Source of the DNA: a virus
Virus record (IMG/VR): IMGVR_UViG_3300027917_001949
Location: 62,001 to 126,000 of that record
DNA: 64,000 bases
Reading direction: 5' to 3' (one strand)
The notes under the pieces were generated by a model. The model did no database searches. It saw only the letters and a list, made by a program, of their open reading frames with translations, and was not told the origin of the DNA. Position numbers and translations under genes: made by a program. Numbering within the stretch: the first letter of the stretch is position 1; each line of letters begins with the position of its first letter. Below, in pieces: positions 19,202 through 26,152 of this stretch.

Positions 19202-19651
19202 TTACCAATTTCCTCGCTCGGTAAAACATTTAAACCGAGCTTCGCAATTCCTGCATATCTCCTCTGGTAATTCTTCGTATGACCAGCATACTTTTAACGT
19301 GGTGTCACATTCTTTACAAGTAGGAAAGTAATGTATTGGCGACGTATAGGTAGTATCTATGATGGTTTTGCACGTCGTACAATACCAACGTGTAACTTTA
19401 CTTTCCCCGACGTTCTCTTTTACTCCAATATAATCTAATCCGAAAGGAGTGTGATTAAACCACAATCCACAGCGTGGATTGGCACATTTGATATTGATTG
19501 ACATACCACCACTTGGACCTTCGTACCACTGGTTGCCACCACAGTTTGGACATACTACCGATTTTGGTTGTTCATCAGGTTCGACCACTAACTCACCGTG
19601 ATTTGTCGGATACCGCATGATAATTCTTTTTAGTGTGTCAAGCATTTTCAT
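19202..19651 (-). CDS. multi-zinc-ribbon plus C-terminal RF-box protein
   Basis: 149 residues. CPNCG and CANPRC (32-56) form one ribbon, CTTC and CKEC (90-115) a second, and the RF box CRNCEARFKCFT (133-144) is at the C-terminus. It overlaps the next RF-box gene by 14 nt. Confidence 0.85.
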   Translation of the reverse strand: MKMLDTLKRIIMRYPTNHGELVVEPDEQPKSVVCPNCGGNQWYEGPSGGMSINIKCANPRCGLWFNHTPFGLDYIGVKENVGESKVTRWYCTTCKTIIDTTYTSPIHYFPTCKECDTTLKVCWSYEELPEEICRNCEARFKCFTERGNW

Positions 19652-19874
19652 TTATATGCTCCATATCGATGATACCATATTTGTCATAGTAAGCCCAATA
19701 CATCGCACTTTTTATCGGTCTACTAGCTGTCCAACATTTGAACCGCAAGTCACACTCAGAACACAAGTGTAGGCTGTTCTCTCGTTTTAACCATTCTTGA
19801 CATTTGCTAAAATTATAGTCGTTCACTTGAAAATCACTTATGTGTATGTCACCAGCTAGGTATACGTCTATCAT
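19638..19874 (-). CDS. RF-box protein
   Basis: 78 residues with a central box (CSECDLRFKCWT, 38-49) and C25 upstream. N-terminal beta-like segment (IDVYLAGDIHI). Overlaps neighbours by 4 and 14 nt. Confidence 0.85.
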   Translation of the reverse strand: MIDVYLAGDIHISDFQVNDYNFSKCQEWLKRENSLHLCSECDLRFKCWTASRPIKSAMYWAYYDKYGIIDMEHINENA

Positions 19875-20062
19875 CCAACTAACTCGTCAATACAATTATT
19901 ATGCCTCGCAGCAATCTGACGGGAAAGTGACTCGGCTTTTTCTACCGTCTTCGGGTCGGAAGAGTTATACGGTAGACACGCAATCTCCCCAACACCTGCT
20001 TGCCAGATGATGTATCCAGATTTCTGGGGTTCTTTGTTTGTAATCCATTTATAATTTTCCAT
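19871..20062 (-). CDS. 63-residue protein following a tRNA-like element
   Basis: Start ATG lies 7 nt after the CCA of the minus-strand tRNA-like element, repeating the tRNA-ORF layout of the plus-strand array. Mixed polar sequence, two Cys, no motif. Confidence 0.72.
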   Translation of the reverse strand: MENYKWITNKEPQKSGYIIWQAGVGEIACLPYNSSDPKTVEKAESLSRQIAARHNNCIDELVG

Positions 20063-20069
20063 AATCTTT

Positions 20070-20131
20070 TGGAGTAACTACAGGGTTCGAACCTGTACAA
20101 CGTATGCTACAACGAACTTCACGCAGTTACC
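20070..20131 (-). tRNA. truncated tRNA-like element
   Basis: On the minus strand, 5' GGTAACT pairs with 3' AGTTACT, and the T arm ACAGG-TTCGAAC-CCTGT is perfect and followed by CCA. Only 28 nt separate acceptor and T arm, too few for D and anticodon arms. It resembles the truncated element at 863-919. Confidence 0.55.
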
Positions 20132-20213
20132 GGTTTACCTCCACAGCTATTAACGACCATTCATCAATTGACTTAACCATGTTAAGCAGTTCGTTCCTTT
20201 TTAGGAGTGCCAC
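20127..20213 (-). CDS. 28-residue ORF ending inside the tRNA-like element
   Basis: From GTG 20213 (AGGT 9-10 nt upstream) to a TAA lying within the acceptor strand of the tRNA-like element. Probable amphipathic helix. The stop-in-tRNA arrangement mirrors the main array. Coding status tentative. Confidence 0.4.
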   Translation of the reverse strand: MALLKRNELLNMVKSIDEWSLIAVEVNR

Positions 20214-20226
20214 CAGCGTGTCTACC

Positions 20227-20514
20227 TCATTTCACCAAGCTACTCACAACTCCTTCTTTTCCTATAAGGATGATGTCATCACTTATGGGTTTTAAACGTT
20301 CTAATGGTGCACCGACGTACATCCACTTTCTGCCATCAGCATCAGTACAAAGGACTTCGAACCCATACATCATACTACCATTAACCTGAATGTCAGAGAT
20401 TATTCCTATGACGGGGTCTTCGTGTTTTGTAGTGTATGGGTAATCCGTAACGATTACTTCGTCACCAATATTAAGGTTACCGAACAGTTTATTAATTGCC
20501 TCGTCTCTAGTCAT
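20227..20514 (-). CDS. 95-residue beta-rich protein
   Basis: From ATG 20514, preceded by AAGGATGAGG. G-D-E-V-I-V-T-D-Y near 17 and repeated strand-turn patterns suggest an SH3-like barrel. No Cys motif. Overlaps the upstream stop. Unknown. Confidence 0.75.
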   Translation of the reverse strand: MTRDEAINKLFGNLNIGDEVIVTDYPYTTKHEDPVIGIISDIQVNGSMMYGFEVLCTDADGRKWMYVGAPLERLKPISDDIILIGKEGVVSSLVK

Positions 20515-20758
20515 CCTCATCCTTCCAAAACGCTTCTTTTGGGGGGAACATGCATGTAGAATACATTGCTCTATGTTCAAACTCGGCACGAGTTATTAGT
20601 TCCTCGTACCAGCTATACTGAAAGTTCTTTCTATCCCAACCATCAGGGTCATAGATAGTTACATTACTTTCCTTCTGCCATTCCTCAGAAGTTTTCACGT
20701 CTTCTTCGTGCAACCACTCGATAAGCTCTTCGGCTGAATCGAAGGTTCTATTCTCCAT
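20507..20758 (-). CDS. 83-residue protein of unknown function
   Basis: Acidic N-terminal helix (ELIEWLHEEDV), Trp/Tyr-rich centre, acidic end. Overlaps both neighbours. Confidence 0.75.
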   Translation of the reverse strand: MENRTFDSAEELIEWLHEEDVKTSEEWQKESNVTIYDPDGWDRKNFQYSWYEELITRAEFEHRAMYSTCMFPPKEAFWKDEDD

Positions 20759-21017
20759 CTTCTACCTTTTTCAACATTATCTCAGCTATCTCACGAGCCA
20801 CGGACGGTTTGATTATAATGTTCTGCCCTTTTCCAGGAAATTTCTCACCGTTCTGTCGTTCTTTCCAGACTCGCAATTGGATAAACTCGTGACCGTAGCA
20901 ACGTACCTTCGATACACGTACAGTCGAGTACTTGTTCTTGGTTACTTCACCAAGTTCCTCAAGTAATCTGTATTTCTCTTTCTCATCAAATTCTTTATCT
21001 ACTTCACCAAATGACAT
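20748..21017 (-). CDS. 89-residue transcriptional-coactivator-p15-like protein
   Basis: A strand-rich core (V-R-C-Y-G-H-E-F-I-Q-L-R-V-W, then G-K-G-Q-N-I-I-I-K-P-S-V) followed by a helix is reminiscent of PC4/p15-type single-stranded DNA-binding proteins. Charged N-terminal extension. Assignment is tentative. Confidence 0.6.
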   Translation of the reverse strand: MSFGEVDKEFDEKEKYRLLEELGEVTKNKYSTVRVSKVRCYGHEFIQLRVWKERQNGEKFPGKGQNIIIKPSVAREIAEIMLKKVEDGE

Positions 21018-21019
21018 AA

Positions 21020-21238
21020 TCAACTCCGGTGGCTCATAATTTCGCTTATCAATTCTCCGGTGGAGACGTAGTAAGCTTCATCATCCTCAAACTCTAATAC
21101 CAATCCAAGAATTAGATGGTCAGACTCAGTATCTACAAGAAGAGATAAAACGCACTTCTCTCCGCTTGTCTCATTATCACCACGAGCCATCGGTATTCGT
21201 TGAGCATCAGTATTTGAATCAAACTTCTCTATCTTCAT
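21020..21238 (-). CDS. 72-residue acidic protein
   Basis: Two hydrophobic strands (CVLSLLVDTES, LILGLVLEFEDD) and an acidic C-terminus. Starts with an ATGA overlap with the membrane peptide upstream. Unknown. Confidence 0.72.
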   Translation of the reverse strand: MKIEKFDSNTDAQRIPMARGDNETSGEKCVLSLLVDTESDHLILGLVLEFEDDEAYYVSTGELISEIMSHRS

Positions 21239-21336
21239 GAGTTAAAAACTCTCCCACACTCTGTTACCAACCCGATAATCGCAAGTATAACGATGGAACA
21301 TAAGAAAAGTAATAACACCAATTCCTGTTTTGTCAT
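21235..21336 (-). CDS. 33-residue single-span membrane peptide
   Basis: Short charged N-terminus (MTKQE), hydrophobic helix 6-24 (LVLLLFLCSIVILAIIGL), polar tail. ATGA overlap downstream and an almost contiguous membrane peptide upstream. Confidence 0.65.
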   Translation of the reverse strand: MTKQELVLLLFLCSIVILAIIGLVTECGRVFNS

Positions 21337-21337
21337 T

Positions 21338-21406
21338 TTACTTCCAATTTCCAAATAATAGATATGCAAGAGCAAGCACTAAACACACTATCTGTACCGT
21401 ATTCAT
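21338..21406 (-). CDS. 22-residue membrane peptide
   Basis: A minimal hydrophobic peptide (IVCLVLALAYLLFG core) starting in an overlap with the HTH gene end and stopping 2 nt before the next membrane peptide. Its tandem position supports coding, but size keeps confidence low. Confidence 0.45.
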   Translation of the reverse strand: MNTVQIVCLVLALAYLLFGNWK

Positions 21407-21612
21407 GCTTTCGGTTTCCTCCCTCGACCAGACCACTTACCGGTTGTCTCATGTTCCTGCATCCACTTAAGTATGCTAGTCGCTAAAAAGACTCGCTTAT
21501 TACCTAAGCGAACCACTGGAAAGTCATTATCACGAATCAATCTTGCCAGTTGATTCTGGTCAATATTCAGGAGTTCAAGGAGTCTATCCTCACTCCATAT
21601 TTCTGATTCCAT
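21403..21612 (-). CDS. excisionase/MerR-like HTH DNA-binding protein
   Basis: 69 residues. W-S-E-D-R-L-L-E-L-L-N-I-D-Q near 5-18 followed by R-L-I-R-D-N-D-F-P-V-V-R-L-G-N-K-R-V-F fits the helix-turn-helix 17/excisionase fold. The basic C-terminus (GRGRKPKA) would contact DNA. It could act in recombination direction or as a local regulator. Confidence 0.83.
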   Translation of the reverse strand: MESEIWSEDRLLELLNIDQNQLARLIRDNDFPVVRLGNKRVFLATSILKWMQEHETTGKWSGRGRKPKA

Positions 21613-21616
21613 ATAA

Positions 21617-21943
21617 TTATATAGTCTGTAACAATTTCAGGCAGGATTTTGATTTGAGGCAATTCAAACCCGATTTTTGAGCGTGAACTATTACCTTTTC
21701 TAACTTACTTTTTGAAGTCCGTGGGAAGTAGAGGTCCACTGCCACCGTACGGACTGAACGTTCGCTTTTCCCCCAGACTTCGTACGGGATTTCTTTAATC
21801 GCTTTTTCTTTGAGGATTTCTCTGAGGTCTTGACTCGTCGTGTAGAGGACGACTGTTTGGTTGTCCCCGAATTCCCTGATTTCCGTGACCTCTTGAGTCC
21901 TATCAGTTTCGCTTTTATTGGATGTTTCTTGTACTCTTCCCAT
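21617..21943 (-). CDS. 108-residue protein overlapping the upstream gene by 244 nt
   Basis: From ATG 21943. Mixed alpha/beta composition (VVLYTT, LREILKEKAIKEIP, VRTVAVDLYFP) looks like a real fold, unlike the Ser/Lys-rich alternative frame of the overlapping gene. It may be an independent gene or the natural C-terminal half of the upstream gene reached by frameshifting. Confidence 0.6.
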   Translation of the reverse strand: MGRVQETSNKSETDRTQEVTEIREFGDNQTVVLYTTSQDLREILKEKAIKEIPYEVWGKSERSVRTVAVDLYFPRTSKSKLEKVIVHAQKSGLNCLKSKSCLKLLQTI

Positions 21944-22218
21944 TGCTCTTCACTTAAGGCACAGGGATATGCTTCCGATGTGCCGTCCTTTCCTGCTTTG
22001 AATAAAGTAATCCAATAGAGTTTGCCATCAAAAAAGATGTCACCCTGTTCACCCCACACGTCATCAACCCACCTGCTGGTAGGATTTCGTGGGGTACTGA
22101 CTCCCTTACTTTTCTTTCGCTTCTTCTTAGGCTTTCCATTTAATACCTGTTCTCTAGCCTTCTTCTCCGCTTTCTGTATTTTCTTACGTATATTGGTTCT
22201 CAATATCCACCCCGACAT
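21700..22218 (-). CDS. basic protein with low-complexity C-terminal half
   Basis: 172 residues. The first ~100 are a Lys-rich helix and a small beta domain with W residues; the last ~75 are Ser/Lys/Arg-rich and coincide with the overlapping frame. The normal-looking part ends near residue 103, where the second frame begins, so a frameshift fusion is possible. Confidence 0.6.
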   Translation of the reverse strand: MSGWILRTNIRKKIQKAEKKAREQVLNGKPKKKRKKSKGVSTPRNPTSRWVDDVWGEQGDIFFDGKLYWITLFKAGKDGTSEAYPCALSEEQWEEYKKHPIKAKLIGLKRSRKSGNSGTTKQSSSTRRVKTSEKSSKKKRLKKSRTKSGGKANVQSVRWQWTSTSHGLQKVS

Positions 22219-22541
22219 GTTAATCGCAGAATCTTGTGCTCATCACCCTGCTCTACCACAGTCTCGATAACTACTCCCCAAAACAAATCCATTTCATTAT
22301 ACCTTACCATTAATCGCTGCCCCATCAGACAGTCTACCGAGGTGGTCGATGGTATAATTGCTTTAACATAAGCTTCCGGCAACCCAGTGATGCGCTGTGA
22401 AATGTCATATTGAAGCCAGTACATCACCTCAAATTTACGGGTTGTCCAGCACTTAAATCGATTATTACAACTATCACACTTTGAGGCATCCAAATGTACC
22501 ATGGTGATACTAATATCGATACTATTAATTTGATTTCGCAC
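22200..22541 (-). CDS. RF-box protein, N-terminal box
   Basis: 113 residues from GTG 22541. RF box at 22-33 (CDSCNNRFKCWT); the rest is beta-rich, hinting at a small barrel. Overlaps both neighbours; the upstream gene also carries a box. Confidence 0.8.
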   Translation of the reverse strand: MRNQINSIDISITMVHLDASKCDSCNNRFKCWTTRKFEVMYWLQYDISQRITGLPEAYVKAIIPSTTSVDCLMGQRLMVRYNEMDLFWGVVIETVVEQGDEHKILRLTCRGGY

Positions 22542-22743
22542 CTAGTTCTTCTATCACTTTCAATAAATCACTGAGCTTGGTTTGCGTTTCTAGTCCGACA
22601 CGCATATCAATGTCATCCCCACCGTCTCGTTCAGTGTAACATCGGAATCGCTTATTACAAGTCTTACACTCGTCCGGTGCGGTTTGCATTTTAGTGCATC
22701 TGGTTATAATTAGTGCATCATCTTCCCAGTCAAATACTATCAT
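22525..22743 (-). CDS. RF-box protein
   Basis: 72 residues; box at 26-37 (CKTCNKRFRCYT) with C16 upstream, then an acidic helical tail. ATGA overlap with the upstream gene. Confidence 0.85.
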   Translation of the reverse strand: MIVFDWEDDALIITRCTKMQTAPDECKTCNKRFRCYTERDGGDDIDMRVGLETQTKLSDLLKVIEELGAKSN

Positions 22744-22973
22744 ATCAGATAATTCTTCCCGTCATCCAGACCGTTTTGAATACGTATGGCAAACTGACGA
22801 ATCTCCATGATGGTTTCATCGTCTTGCTTCCATTTACTGGTGATGTCTTCTGGCATGTCACTCCAGGCAATGGTCATTTCCTCGGCAAATCTTAAGACCC
22901 GAAGCAACGTCCAGTAATCGTCATCTTCGAACAGGACTTTATACTGACACTCAGTCTCGTTCTTCACTGTCAT
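22740..22973 (-). CDS. 77-residue protein, probably leaderless message
   Basis: The ATG is 6 nt after the -10 of a consensus promoter, so transcription should start at the start codon. Probable helical protein with no Cys motif except one. It heads an operon of RF-box genes. Confidence 0.78.
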   Translation of the reverse strand: MTVKNETECQYKVLFEDDDYWTLLRVLRFAEEMTIAWSDMPEDITSKWKQDDETIMEIRQFAIRIQNGLDDGKNYLI

Positions 22974-22978
22974 ATCTT

Positions 22979-23007
22979 ATTATACCACGTGTTGAGCTAT
23001 TTGTCAA
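22979..23007 (-). promoter_or_regulatory. sigma70-type promoter TTGACA-N17-TATAAT
   Basis: Minus strand: -35 at 23007-23002, -10 at 22984-22979, 17-nt spacer. It overlaps the 3' end of the gene at 22997-23392 and has essentially no leader before the ATG at 22973. Confidence 0.88.
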
Positions 23008-23392
23008 GTGCTTTGACCATCTCTCGATAGTCGGTATACTTTTCTCGTATCTCTGCTAACACTTCTTCCTTTGAGAGTCCGAATTTATCCAGTAGGTAGT
23101 TTCGCATGTCGAAGTCACGAATATATTCGAACTGACATAAAGGACAATATTTTGATGGAAGCTCGTACCTCAAGTCGTAGAGGTCATCGCTTTCCTCGTC
23201 CTCACCGGCAAACTTTGCGTCAAGCTCACCTTTATTGAGTACATATTCTTCAAGGAAAGTGTGCCCCATTTCACACTGGTACATCTCAGCTTCGTCGAGA
23301 CTCATGTCCCAACCGGATGCTTCCTCGCCGGTAATATCACAGATATAACTACTAGAACTAGAGTTACTTACGAATCCTCGTCTTATTCTCAT
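22997..23392 (-). CDS. GFVSNSSSSS-tagged protein, C-x2-C type
   Basis: 131 residues. The N-terminus carries the signature R-x-G-F-V-S-N-S-S-S-S-S-Y (residues 4-16). The body is acidic with CDITG, CEMGH and CPLC residues, a possible zinc site. Last of an eight-gene cluster sharing the N-terminal signature. Confidence 0.85.
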   Translation of the reverse strand: MRIRRGFVSNSSSSSYICDITGEEASGWDMSLDEAEMYQCEMGHTFLEEYVLNKGELDAKFAGEDEESDDLYDLRYELPSKYCPLCQFEYIRDFDMRNYLLDKFGLSKEEVLAEIREKYTDYREMVKALDK

Positions 23393-23399
23393 TACTCAC

Positions 23400-23648
23400 C
23401 TACCAATCAAATTCACAAGGTATGTTGTTGTCCCTGAGATATTTGTGTATTATCTCGTCGTGAATACTCACCTGACCATGAAAGTGCTTCTCACTCTCAT
23501 AAACATCAGTATCACCACTACTATCGAAGTCCTCCGCTTCACGAATCGCTTCACGGAATCCCTCTATCTGTTCCTCTGTCATGTCGCACTTATCGAGCAC
23601 GAATGAAGAGGAACTGGAATTACTTACAAAACCATCTCTAATCTTCAT
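23400..23648 (-). CDS. GFVSNSSSSS-tagged acidic protein
   Basis: 82 residues; signature at 5-16, then an acidic helix and a His-containing C-terminus. Overlaps the upstream tagged gene by 1 nt. Body unrelated to its neighbours. Confidence 0.85.
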   Translation of the reverse strand: MKIRDGFVSNSSSSSFVLDKCDMTEEQIEGFREAIREAEDFDSSGDTDVYESEKHFHGQVSIHDEIIHKYLRDNNIPCEFDW

Positions 23649-24022
23649 TAGTCCGAACTCGTCTCCCCGTAGTCTAGGTCAACTTCGTTCTTAGTAAAGG
23701 TGACACCGTACCCTGCCGCAATCTTAATGAATTCTTTCTTGAGGTCATCAAGTGACTGACCAGCACGAAAACCACTTTCAGCTTCGACCCCTACAGCATA
23801 CGGGCTATAGTCCTGCATAAGTTGACCATCGTCAGCAGTCTCGTAGTCAGCCTCGTTACCAATGAATACCAATCGTTTACCCTCATTGAGACCACCCCAT
23901 CCCCACTTAGCTTCATCCTTTTCGGCTAACTCTCGGAGTCTCGGGTCACCGTAGTTGGCAACACCGACAATCATGTAGCTACTTGAACTACTATTACTTA
24001 CAAACCCTGCTCTTACTTTCAT
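23648..24022 (-). CDS. GFVSNSSSSS-tagged protein
   Basis: 124 residues; signature at 5-16 followed by a V-G-V-A strand. The body is Gly/Asp/Glu-rich; L-D-D-L-K-K-E-F near 91 and V-T-F near 110 are consistent with a small alpha/beta fold. No enzyme motif identified. Confidence 0.85.
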   Translation of the reverse strand: MKVRAGFVSNSSSSSYMIVGVANYGDPRLRELAEKDEAKWGWGGLNEGKRLVFIGNEADYETADDGQLMQDYSPYAVGVEAESGFRAGQSLDDLKKEFIKIAAGYGVTFTKNEVDLDYGETSSD

Positions 24023-24023
24023 T

Positions 24024-24215
24024 TTACCTTACCTTTCCGCAAGTCGGACAAATTTTCAACGACCAATACTTGTCTTGCCACTCTTTCAAGATACCTGAAT
24101 CGGTTTTCATATGCTTCACGGTGGCATATCTCAGGTCATCCATTTCGTCCACACTTTTAGCGTTATTAATTAACTGTCGTAATTCTGCGACTGTATCTAT
24201 TTGTCTCGCAACCAT
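24024..24215 (-). CDS. 63-residue helical protein with C-terminal CxxC
   Basis: From ATG 24215 with AGGGGAAAAGGG upstream. Helical body, ending I-C-P-T-C-G-K. Half a zinc ribbon. Lies between tagged genes but is itself untagged. Confidence 0.7.
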   Translation of the reverse strand: MVARQIDTVAELRQLINNAKSVDEMDDLRYATVKHMKTDSGILKEWQDKYWSLKICPTCGKVR

Positions 24216-24394
24216 CCCTTTTCCCCTAGCTGTTTCCACGCATCATCATAATTTCGTGCATTAACAAGTTCGACATCATCTATATCAGCCGTACCGTCTT
24301 GTCTGATGTCTTCAAGAACGTCATTGACACTTTGTATGTCATTTGCGTTATAGATGACGACTCCACTTATTTTGTACGCTATAAATTTACCCAT
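24197..24394 (-). CDS. 65-residue protein of unknown function
   Basis: From ATG 24394 (GGGGTGAT upstream, overlapping the previous stop region). Strand-helix-strand pattern with acidic centre. No motif. Confidence 0.72.
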   Translation of the reverse strand: MGKFIAYKISGVVIYNANDIQSVNDVLEDIRQDGTADIDDVELVNARNYDDAWKQLGEKGWLRDK

Positions 24395-24398
24395 TTTA

Positions 24399-24758
24399 TC
24401 ACCCCATATGTACTCGTGTGGCGTCATATGCTTCTTCGATTATTTCAAATAATGCATACGGTATAGTATTGTCGCTATGGCTGTAGATAATCACCTTACC
24501 CACCAAATCGTCGTTCTCTTGTAGTTTTGACGTCCTATAATATCCTAAATAATTTCTCAAAGTATCTGTGTTAGTGTTTTTATCAATTTTAATAGGTGTG
24601 TCAAATACTGCGTGAAACGCATACTCATGTCCGGTCATGACGTTGTAAAGCATTAGTAACCACCTGAGTTCGGTCTCTATTTGTTCTGGTTCTCTGTCCG
24701 TTTCACAAATAAACGCTTCACTAGAACTATTGCTTACGAACCCTATTCTAATCTTCAT
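24399..24758 (-). CDS. GFVSNSSS-tagged protein (divergent tag)
   Basis: 119 residues; tag reads G-F-V-S-N-S-S-S-E-A-F, so positions 14-15 differ from the polyserine of its siblings. Body alpha/beta, no Cys cluster. ATGA overlap with the NifU-like gene. Confidence 0.84.
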   Translation of the reverse strand: MKIRIGFVSNSSSEAFICETDREPEQIETELRWLLMLYNVMTGHEYAFHAVFDTPIKIDKNTNTDTLRNYLGYYRTSKLQENDDLVGKVIIYSHSDNTIPYALFEIIEEAYDATRVHMG

Positions 24759-24979
24759 TCTACTGCTACTACTGCGGTAACTTCGGGAATTTCGTGCTGT
24801 AGTATCCTCTCAATCCCTATTTTTAGAGTTAGGGATGCCATGGCACACCCATCACACGCACCTTTGAGCCTGACCGACACTATACCATCATCAGTAACAT
24901 CGACAAGCTCAACATCGCCGCCATCACGGATTAACATCGGTCTTATGTATTCTAGTATTTCTTCTACTTTCTCTCTCAT
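24755..24979 (-). CDS. NifU C-terminal-type Fe-S scaffold protein
   Basis: 74 residues, the whole length of a NifU/NfuA thioredoxin-like domain. R-D-G-G-D-V-E-L-V near 19 and the cluster ligands in GACDGCAMAS (CxxC near 41-44) are intact. Such proteins assemble or carry [4Fe-4S] clusters. Embedded in the tagged-protein cluster with 4-nt overlaps on both sides, it is the strongest hint that Fe-S proteins are made from this region. Confidence 0.94.
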   Translation of the reverse strand: MREKVEEILEYIRPMLIRDGGDVELVDVTDDGIVSVRLKGACDGCAMASLTLKIGIERILQHEIPEVTAVVAVE

Positions 24980-25302
24980 AACAATTCCTTTATTCTTTCC
25001 CTATTAACCAAGTAGATAGCTCCCTCTTCAGGTCCGGCTAATATCTCAACACCAACATCATACTCATTGAGTACCTCGCTCAGAACGATGATAGAATCAT
25101 TATCATCTTCCTCATACAACACCCCTTTATCAATAAGTTTCTTGAAGCTGTGTTGAACGTCCTCGACTGTTACTTCAAGCTCGTAGGGGTAGTTCTCGAT
25201 AGCTTTCTCGATGTCACCATCCGATAATGTAAAGTTATCCGGTAGCAATACCATGAACGAACTACTTGAACTGTTGGATACAAAACCATTTCTTATTTTC
25301 AT
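24976..25302 (-). CDS. GFVSNSSSSS-tagged protein
   Basis: 108 residues with the signature at 5-16 followed by hydrophobic M-V-L-L. Acidic helical body with G-V-E-I-L-A-G-P-E-E-G near 86. Overlaps the NifU-like gene. Confidence 0.85.
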   Translation of the reverse strand: MKIRNGFVSNSSSSSFMVLLPDNFTLSDGDIEKAIENYPYELEVTVEDVQHSFKKLIDKGVLYEEDDNDSIIVLSEVLNEYDVGVEILAGPEEGAIYLVNRERIKELL

Positions 25303-25451
25303 CTTCTCAATTCCTTTATTAACGCACTACAACGTTTATAGTACTTACATTTTTTACCAGTGCAATCGAAGTATCTACTCAGTCCACTCATAGTACTAAG
25401 ACTACGTTCCAGACAAGCTACTAAATCTTTAGCCTCGGTTAGACTGAGCAT
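25299..25451 (-). CDS. 50-residue Cys-motif protein
   Basis: C30-x4-C35-x5-C41 (CTGKKCKYYKRC) resembles the RF box without its Phe; another Cys at 13. ATGA overlap with the tagged gene downstream and a shared boundary upstream. Possibly a degenerate member. Confidence 0.68.
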   Translation of the reverse strand: MLSLTEAKDLVACLERSLSTMSGLSRYFDCTGKKCKYYKRCSALIKELRR

Positions 25452-25813
25452 TAAAACCCTTCCTCGCTATGAATTATGTCGATTCCTGGCGTTTCTGGTA
25501 TACCGTGGTTACATAAGAATGCTGCCAAGTCATCCCCATCATCTGTATAGAAGTTACCGACAAGTATTTTATTACCCTCATTCAATGATGCTATACACCG
25601 GTCATACTCGTTCTGTACGTACTCGTCACGTTCACCGTACTGCCAGTATATTTCTTCAAAGTATGCGTCTAAAGCTTCTTTACTTTCGATTACTTCATTT
25701 GCATATTGCGACAAGTCAACCCGTATATGTAGAACAATCTCTGTCGCATCCTGTACTCCGATAATAAAACTGGTCGAGCTTGAATTACTAACAAACCCGC
25801 TTCTCGTTTTCAT
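25451..25813 (-). CDS. GFVSNSSSTS-tagged protein
   Basis: 120 residues from ATG 25813 (GGAGGGAC upstream). Tag G-F-V-S-N-S-S-S-T-S-F at 6-16. Acidic body with an E-A-L-D-A-Y-F-E-E helix. No known domain. Confidence 0.85.
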   Translation of the reverse strand: MKTRSGFVSNSSSTSFIIGVQDATEIVLHIRVDLSQYANEVIESKEALDAYFEEIYWQYGERDEYVQNEYDRCIASLNEGNKILVGNFYTDDGDDLAAFLCNHGIPETPGIDIIHSEEGF

Positions 25814-25985
25814 AGTCCCTCCTGACTTTTGCACAAATTTCTATGATGTTCTCTTGTGCCGTTATTAAACCATTGATAAGTTTAAGTTCTTTCTCCAATT
25901 GGTCACGTACACCGATTAAATCTTTTTGAAGTAACTCAAACTCAAAGGCTGCTTTATTTATTTTAGCTATAAATTCTTCATTCAT
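25788..25985 (-). CDS. 65-residue coiled-coil protein
   Basis: Continuous heptad-like hydrophobic spacing from residue 5 to 55 with Glu/Lys elsewhere. Overlaps the tagged gene by 26 nt. Probably oligomeric; unknown function. Confidence 0.72.
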   Translation of the reverse strand: MNEEFIAKINKAAFEFELLQKDLIGVRDQLEKELKLINGLITAQENIIEICAKVRRDYENEKRVC

Positions 25986-26152
25986 TCTATTGGATACTCA
26001 TAGAAATACAGTTTCCACGGTTTCTCCTTATTCGATGCTTTAAACCGTAATGTGCAATAAAACGGTGCAGGGTTACCCTCATCGTTCCAAAACCATTGTT
26101 CTTCTAGTGCGTGCTTTCTATACTTGAATGTTTTCGTCGCACAGTACTTCAT
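25982..26152 (-). CDS. 56-residue aromatic-rich protein
   Basis: ATGA overlaps at both ends. Rich in Trp, Tyr and Phe with C4 and C33; predicted beta-sheet mini-protein. Unknown. Confidence 0.7.
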   Translation of the reverse strand: MKYCATKTFKYRKHALEEQWFWNDEGNPAPFYCTLRFKASNKEKPWKLYFYEYPIE

